Below, one piece after another: positions 59,352 through 64,000 of a stretch of DNA of 64,000 nucleotides. The first letter of the stretch is position 1, and every line of letters starts with the position of its first letter. Both the position numbers and the translations under genes were made by a program. This stretch comes from Actinobacteria bacterium OV320 (GTDB lineage: Bacteria > Actinomycetota > Actinomycetes > Streptomycetales > Streptomycetaceae). The DNA is taken from positions 1 to 64,000 of the forward strand of contig LJCX01000033.1 of NCBI GenBank assembly GCA_001298545.1, written 5' to 3'. The notes beneath the pieces were generated by a model. That model made no database searches. It saw only the letters and a program-made list of their open reading frames with translations, and was not told the DNA's origin.

Positions 59352-59476
59352 GAGAGATCTCCGATCGGTCGAGTCGCCGCTGCCGACCTTGCGGAGAGGT
59401 CTGTCGGAGGCAGGGGCGGACGGTGCTCGGAAGGTGGCCGAGTGGGGACGGCTTAAACTGACCGTATCCATGCTGA

Positions 59477-59509
59477 CCATTAATGGCAAGGTTGTATTAC
59501 CAATAATGG
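59477..59509. promoter_or_regulatory. Double-palindrome operator for the GntR regulator, copy 2
   Basis: CCATTAATGG (59477-59486) and CCAATAATGG (59500-59509), same 23-base spacing as at 5956-5988. Sits between the permease relic and the GntR relic. Confidence 0.75.
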
Positions 59510-59516
59510 AGTACTG

Positions 59517-59800
59517 GTGGACCACCATCTGCCCGTTCGAAGCCGCAGCGTCGTCGCCGGCGTGCCGCACCAGGTCGTGGACCGGATCCGCGGCGGCCGA
59601 CTGCGCGAGCGGCCCTGCCCTCGGAGTGAGCCCTCGCCGAGCGGGTGGAGGTCACGCGCCCCATCGTGCGCCGGGCCCAGGACCGGCTGAGCGAGGCAGG
59701 TGTGCCGCGCAACGACATCGGCCGCTCGGGCCAGGTCGAGGTGATCTCCGTCCGGATATCGGACGTGCTCTTCAGTCTGCGGCGGGATCTACTGAGAACT
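59517..59800 (+). pseudogene. Truncated, frameshifted GntR regulator relic
   Basis: GTG 59517 opens LPVRSRSVVAGV-HQVVDRIR-G-LRE, homologous to the start of the intact GntR gene; the frame then shifts and continues in another as EVTRPIVRRAQDRLSEAGVP and GRSGQVEVISVRI, the recognition helix and wing. The FCD domain is entirely missing. Not functional. Confidence 0.88.
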
Positions 59801-59851
59801 CGATCCGTTTCACTGACCCGGAAGGCGGGCGCCGACGGAAGGCGTGCGGTG

Positions 59852-60793
59852 CTAGCGCCAGCATCGGGTTTGCCAGCTTGCGAACTCCTCCACCGGGTTG
59901 CGTTGGATATGCCACGGCCATGGCGTGACGAGCCCTCGCACTGCGCGAAACGCGGCTGCGGCCTCGGTGAAACGACGTGATGCGACCAACGCAAAAGTCA
60001 GAACGTTCAGATCGGCGACGGCGGCGGCATACCGCAGAAACCCAGGTTGGAGCCAATAGTTCTGAGCTTTATCGAGCGTGGACGCGACATCCTGAGTATT
60101 CCAGTGAGAGCTGGCAATTATTTCATTCAATCCGCCCCGCCGTACATTTCTTTGATACCTCTGAACCTCGGCCGTCAGCCTCAGCCCCGAAGAAGCAGCA
60201 CCGGCGGGCATCTGGGAAAGTCTGGAATCGATGAAGTCAAGCGCCGCCATGTGAGAACCCTGTTCTGTGGGAGACAGGTACCCCAGCATTTCCAGGTGTG
60301 CCTCGCGGTGCCATGGATCGCGAGCGACGATTTCCTGCCAGATGGTGCGGACCTGCTGCAGGGGGCGCTGTTGCATCCTCATGAGGCTGAGGATGAGAAC
60401 CCAGGGGGCGGGATCCTCCGGCCGCAGCCTCACCGCCTGGTAGCAGTCCTCCAGTATTCCTGATTCGTCCGGCGCGGTGCCTGTCGCCTTCGCGTCGCGA
60501 AGAGCCATTCGGCTGTGGAGGATCATGGCGTCAGCGCTGTTCGGCGCACGTGTCAGCCAAGATGCGGCGAGAGATGCATTCGGAAGGCAGGTTGCGAGAA
60601 CCGAGAGGCGATGGGCTCTGCGGTCCCAGTTCTCTCCGGACTCCGCCACCAGGCTGGATATCACATGGACCTGGATTCCCGGCAGCGGAAACCCGTGAGG
60701 GTCCGCGAGAGATTTCAAGACCCTTCCGAGCTCTTTGTCGTCGAGTTCCGGGGCCAGTCGTGGGCGCGGAGGGCGTCCAGTGAATATGGGCAT
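59852..60793 (-). CDS. Hypothetical TPR-like helical protein
   Basis: A 313-residue protein, ATG 60793. Helical, with repeated 34-residue-like units in the middle (CYQAVRLRPEDPAPWVLILS, then WQEIVARDPWHREAHLEML), as in tetratricopeptide proteins; no signal peptide or membrane span. Such proteins occur in Streptomyces as conserved hypotheticals. The neighbours are relics on one side and a LacI regulator on the other, giving no functional clue. Confidence 0.75.
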   Translation of the reverse strand: MPIFTGRPPRPRLAPELDDKELGRVLKSLADPHGFPLPGIQVHVISSLVAESGENWDRRAHRLSVLATCLPNASLAASWLTRAPNSADAMILHSRMALRDAKATGTAPDESGILEDCYQAVRLRPEDPAPWVLILSLMRMQQRPLQQVRTIWQEIVARDPWHREAHLEMLGYLSPTEQGSHMAALDFIDSRLSQMPAGAASSGLRLTAEVQRYQRNVRRGGLNEIIASSHWNTQDVASTLDKAQNYWLQPGFLRYAAAVADLNVLTFALVASRRFTEAAAAFRAVRGLVTPWPWHIQRNPVEEFASWQTRCWR

Positions 60794-61119
60794 GCCGGTA
60801 GCATAGATGTTCGCGATCGAATGTGAGCGGTACCATAAATCGGCGTAGGTTACGAACTGGCAACGTCTGCATTAATGGATGACGGCATATGCGGTACGTG
60901 CTGATCGCGCGCATATGGCGCCGGATTTCCGCAGCAGTCGGCGCAGGCGGCGGCCATTTCCGCGGTGGTCGGCGCAGGCGGCCCGGCGGATCCCCTTACC
61001 CCGCGCTGAATCTGTGTGCGATATCCAATCTGCCGCGTGCCGCACTACGGAGGCGATGGTTGGTCGTGCTGTCGGCTGGGGAGACGGGCCCCGGGCGGCA
61101 GCCGGCCATCGCTGTCCGG
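60794..61119. other. 326-bp region without a recognised gene
   Basis: AT-richer than average near 60800-60860 (promoter-like sequence for the TPR-like gene: TAGATGTTCGCG and CATAAATCGGCG). The rest is GC-rich, with only short overlapping frames. Nothing else seen. Confidence 0.5.
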
Positions 61120-62265
61120 TCAGGCCGAGTCGCGCAGCACGAGCTCCGCGCACAGCAGGGAACGGTGCGGCTGGGCAGAGGAAGGCGCGCCGATCTGCTG
61201 AAGCAGAAGGCGAGCCATGGTCCGCCCCATTTCGGAGAGCGGCAGGCGAACGCTGGTGAGTCGGGGATCGGTGTGTCGGGCGATCACGGAGTCGTCGAAC
61301 CCGATCACCGCTGCGTCTTCGGGCACCCGGCGCCCTGCTTCACGCAGGGCGCGCAACGCACCGGCCGCCATGGCGTCGGAAGCTGCCAGGATGCCATCCA
61401 CATCGGGAGACATGGCCAGGATTTCGCGCATGGCTCGCGCCCCGCCCTCCTCCGTCATGTCACCGCATGCGATCAGCCCGCTGGTACCCCGCGTACCTCC
61501 CGCCAGCTCGACTCCCTGGCGGTATCCCTCCAGTCGGCGTTGTGCCGGGTGCATGTCCAGCGGCCCCGTGATGGTGGCGACCACGCTTCGCCCTTGTTTG
61601 AGCAAATACGCCGTCGCATTGCAGGCAGCGCCCACTTCGTCGACATCGACGCGCCCGGCGGTATCCCATGCAGGGCCATGTCCGCTGAGCAGTGCGGTCA
61701 TGTTCAGGCGTTCCACCATCGCGGGCAACGGGTCATCGGCGAGGACGGAAACGAGCAGCACACCGTCCACGCCATGCCCCCGCAGCATCTGGGTGAGGCG
61801 TACCTGCTCACTGTCGGTCCGGTTCAGTGCCAGCATGAGTTGGGTGTCAAGGGGAGCGATGACGGTCTCGATGCCGCGAGCTACCTCGGTGAGGTAGTGC
61901 TCCCCGTAGATGGTCATGACCGGGTCTGATACGACCAGGGCGACGATGTCGTTGCGTCTGCCCGCGAGGGTCTGTGCGGCCCGGTTCGGTATGTATCCCG
62001 TCTCGGCGATGGCGCGTTCGACCAAAGCCCTGGTCCGAGGGCTGACGGAGGCTGCCGCGTTGATGACGCGGGAGACGGTCATACGCGCGACGCCGGCTCG
62101 GGCGGCGACTTCGTCGAGCGTGGGTCTTCCCGTCCGCCGTTTTCCGGGCGGCAGTCTGCCCGCGTCGCGGCTTCCCCCCGCCAGGGGTGCTCCCGTCGCG
62201 TGGGTCGGGTCCGACGGATCGTGATGCGCACCTCTGCCGCGGCTCGGTGAAGGCTCTGGCATCAT
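61120..62265 (-). CDS. LacI-family transcriptional regulator
   Basis: A 381-residue LacI protein; the HTH lies about residues 49-70 (LDEVAARAGVARMTVSRVIN) after a 40-residue basic, disordered extension. Hinge TGYIPNRAAQTLAGRRND; sugar-binding domain with GILAASDAMAAGALRALREAG and AVIGFDDSVIARHTDPRLTS. No transport or hydrolase gene is adjacent; it might act on the LacI-type operator at 44372. Confidence 0.88.
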   Translation of the reverse strand: MMPEPSPSRGRGAHHDPSDPTHATGAPLAGGSRDAGRLPPGKRRTGRPTLDEVAARAGVARMTVSRVINAAASVSPRTRALVERAIAETGYIPNRAAQTLAGRRNDIVALVVSDPVMTIYGEHYLTEVARGIETVIAPLDTQLMLALNRTDSEQVRLTQMLRGHGVDGVLLVSVLADDPLPAMVERLNMTALLSGHGPAWDTAGRVDVDEVGAACNATAYLLKQGRSVVATITGPLDMHPAQRRLEGYRQGVELAGGTRGTSGLIACGDMTEEGGARAMREILAMSPDVDGILAASDAMAAGALRALREAGRRVPEDAAVIGFDDSVIARHTDPRLTSVRLPLSEMGRTMARLLLQQIGAPSSAQPHRSLLCAELVLRDSA

Positions 62266-62442
62266 CTGGACACTCCATCGGCGGCAGAGAACCGCTTCGC
62301 ACCAGCACTCGTCAGGACGGTTTGGTCACGGCTTGCCCGTCGCTGCCGACATCGAGGGGAAGAGGGGATGACGGGCGCACGGTCCGCGGGCTGAGGCAAA
62401 GGGGCCGAACAGGGACGGCTGAGGGAACCGTAGCCACACCGA

Positions 62443-62475
62443 CCATTAATGGCAAGCCTCTCTTACCAATATTGG
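62443..62475. promoter_or_regulatory. Double-palindrome operator for the GntR regulator, copy 3
   Basis: CCATTAATGG (62443-62452) and CCAATATTGG (62466-62475), a perfect 10-base palindrome in each unit and the same spacing. It is about 590 bases ahead of the GMC oxidoreductase at 63063. Confidence 0.75.
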
Positions 62476-62479
62476 AGCA

Positions 62480-62707
62480 GTGGCGGCCAGGTCCCTGCCC
62501 GTTCGCATCTTCAGCAACCTGTACGCCAGGCTCGGCACCCACCGCAGGGTTGTCTCCCGTACCCGTCGGCTGGGTCTGCTCGCACCCCCCGCCTCCGGTT
62601 TCGCCTCGGCCGGTATCCCAACCGGGCCGTCAGGCTCCAGCAGGCTGATCGCCGCTTCCGCGGTGGCTCGTCCGCATCCCCGTAGAACGTCTCGCGGATC
62701 GCGCTGA
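62480..62707 (+). pseudogene. Third GntR regulator relic
   Basis: GTG 62480 opens a frame with SLPVRIFS-LYARL, aligning with the first residues of the GntR regulator (FLPVRSRSVVDSVL) at the same distance from the operator as in copies 1 and 2; thereafter similarity is lost. The 75-codon frame has no complete domain. Confidence 0.5.
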
Positions 62708-63062
62708 TTGCTGCCCGGCCAGGGGTCGCCGTCGCACCGGCGGTCCTCGCGGTCGTCCCATGGTGGTTCCGAGTCGCCCACCACCGGGCCGGGGGCGGCA
62801 CGAACGCCTACCTGCAGGAACGAGCGAGCTTCCGACTCCAGCCGGCCATGCCCATCATGTGTCGCCTCGCAGGCCCAGCTTGCTCAGTTTGTGCATGTGT
62901 TTGGCCAGGGTGGCTGTCTAGCCTTCAGAGACCACCACGTTCGCGGGGCTTCTTTCGTCCCGCTCATGAGATCCCCTCAACAGGCCCGCTCCGGTCCCGT
63001 GCATGAGCACCGAGCGCACCGAGCGCACCGGTCGTCGAGGTCCTGTCGCTGTAGGAGGCGAA
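62708..63062. other. 355-bp leader region of the GMC gene
   Basis: No gene recognised. A tandem CGAGCGCACCGAGCGCACCG near 63011-63030 and the ribosome site GTAGGAGG (63051-63058) for the next gene are visible. Confidence 0.5.
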
Positions 63063-64000
63063 ATGGCAGTCGCAAGGGAAACGTACGACTACGTTGTTGT
63101 AGGGGCCGGGTCCGCGGGCTGCGCGCTTGCCGGCAGGTTGTCGGAGGATCCTGACGTCGCCGTGGCTCTGGTCGAGGCCGGGCCACCCGCTCAGGGCCGC
63201 CTGTTCGAGATTCCCTCGCTGTTCTCGCAGCAGCTCAAGACGACATTCGACTGGGACTTCGCGTCGGAGCCGGAGTCTCAGCTCGGCGGCCGCCGCATCT
63301 ACCTGCCCCGCGGACGCGCAATCGGCGGAACCAGTTCGATGAACACCATGCTCTACGTCCGTGGTCACCGGTACGACTACGACACATGGGAGCGGATGGG
63401 CAACGCCGGCTGGAGTTACGACGATGTCCTGCCGTTCTTCAAGAAGTCGGAGGACAACCAGCGTGGAGCCGACCGCTTTCACGGCACGGGCGGCCCTCTC
63501 ACCGTCAGCGACCCGACCTCCGTCCACCCACTGCTGACAGCGTGGGTCGAGGCGGCCCAGGACGCCGGCCACAAGTCCAACCCGGATTTCAACGGGGCGG
63601 AACAGGAAGGCGTCGGTCACCACCAGGTGACCCAGCGGAACGGGCTGCGCTGGAGCAGTGCATCGGCGTTCCTGACACCGGCGGCCGGGCGTCCCAACCT
63701 CACCGTCCTCCACTCGACGACCGCGCTTCGTCTCGTCTTTGACGGCACCCGGGCCCGCGGTCTGGAGGTCGACCACCTCGGTGCCGTTCGCACCCTAGGG
63801 GTCGACCGCGAGATCGTGCTGTCGCTGGGCGCCTACAACTCCCCTCACCTGTTGCTCCAGTCCGGCGTCGGGCCGGCCGACGAACTCACCCAAGGAGGTG
63901 TCGCCCCTCTGCACGACCTTCCGGACGTCGGACGGAACATGCAAGACCACGCCGGCTGCTTCATCAGCTTCTTCAGCCACACCGAACCGCTGCTCGGTCC
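63063..64000 (+). CDS. GMC-family FAD oxidoreductase (choline dehydrogenase-like), cut by window edge
   Basis: The first about 312 residues are present. FAD motif VVVGAGSAGCALAGRLSED at about 12-30; GRAIGGTSSMNTMLYVRGH near 85 is the family motif 1; LSLGAYNSPHLLLQSGVGP near 258 is motif 2. These are the marks of choline/alcohol dehydrogenases. AGGAGG gives a strong start at 63063. The C-terminal catalytic His/His or His/Asn end lies beyond the window. Copy 3 of the GntR operator lies upstream. Confidence 0.9.
   Translation, partial: MAVARETYDYVVVGAGSAGCALAGRLSEDPDVAVALVEAGPPAQGRLFEIPSLFSQQLKTTFDWDFASEPESQLGGRRIYLPRGRAIGGTSSMNTMLYVRGHRYDYDTWERMGNAGWSYDDVLPFFKKSEDNQRGADRFHGTGGPLTVSDPTSVHPLLTAWVEAAQDAGHKSNPDFNGAEQEGVGHHQVTQRNGLRWSSASAFLTPAAGRPNLTVLHSTTALRLVFDGTRARGLEVDHLGAVRTLGVDREIVLSLGAYNSPHLLLQSGVGPADELTQGGVAPLHDLPDVGRNMQDHAGCFISFFSHTEPLLG

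Overview
The window looks like a Streptomyces (or close actinomycete) chromosome segment. GC is high throughout, GTG and TTG starts are common and often decided by good GGAGG-type sites. Regulator-plus-permease-plus-oxidoreductase islands alternate with secreted glycoside hydrolases. Relic genes are numerous (tryptophanase-type lyase, two inositol-phosphatase pieces, LysR, DyP, HxlR, IclR, GntR and permease fragments), which suggests an accessory chromosome arm rather than the core. I saw no tRNA, rRNA, CRISPR array or intact insertion sequence.

Layout. 0-0.9 kb: start of a DJ-1/Hsp31-like gene and a TetR repressor, each with the same palindromic operator; two more copies of that operator lie at 55-56 kb beside a near-identical DJ-1 gene and an alpha/beta hydrolase, so both ends probably form one electrophile-response regulon. 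1.3-4.5 kb: GNAT-type acyltransferase, a decayed beta-eliminating lyase, a small secreted repeat protein, and an ECF sigma factor with a membrane-anchored partner. 5.1-17.3 kb: a large catabolic cluster (GntR/FCD regulator, permease, two aldehyde dehydrogenases, DHDPS-family aldolase/deaminase, GMC oxidoreductase with small subunit, proline-racemase-family enzyme, both ETF subunits, a short SDR-like protein). 17.3-22.0 kb: two convergent IclR regulators, a permease and a GMC oxidoreductase. 22.1-25.1 kb: a secreted GH114-like protein and a two-component system.

25.4-34.3 kb: a second catabolic island (GMC oxidoreductase, PucR regulator, histidinol-dehydrogenase-like enzyme, permease, ThuA-like protein, thiamine-diphosphate enzyme), closed by a 27-bp perfect stem. 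34.6-41.3 kb: an orphan solute-binding lipoprotein, relics, and a LysR/MFS/M20-peptidase unit. 41.4-53.7 kb: secreted polysaccharide-degrading proteins (GH78-like, GH76, DUF1996 with a CBM6-like domain, DUF305 lipoprotein, GH16 with two discoidin-type domains) with LacI-type operators and one LacI gene. 54.3-64 kb: the second half of the TetR regulon, an anti-sigma-type ATPase, a paralogue of the 30-kb permease, an inverted decayed copy of the 5.9-kb GntR/permease junction, a TPR-like hypothetical protein, a second LacI regulator, and a GMC oxidoreductase running off the right edge.

Two regulatory themes tie distant parts together: the TAGAC-N5-GTCTA-like operator (four copies) and a double 10-bp palindrome (three copies) that sits in front of the intact GntR gene and of two GntR relics. 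The likeliest novelty is metabolic: the 5-17 kb cluster and the 25-34 kb island are coherent, locally regulated catabolic modules whose substrates cannot be read from the sequence.
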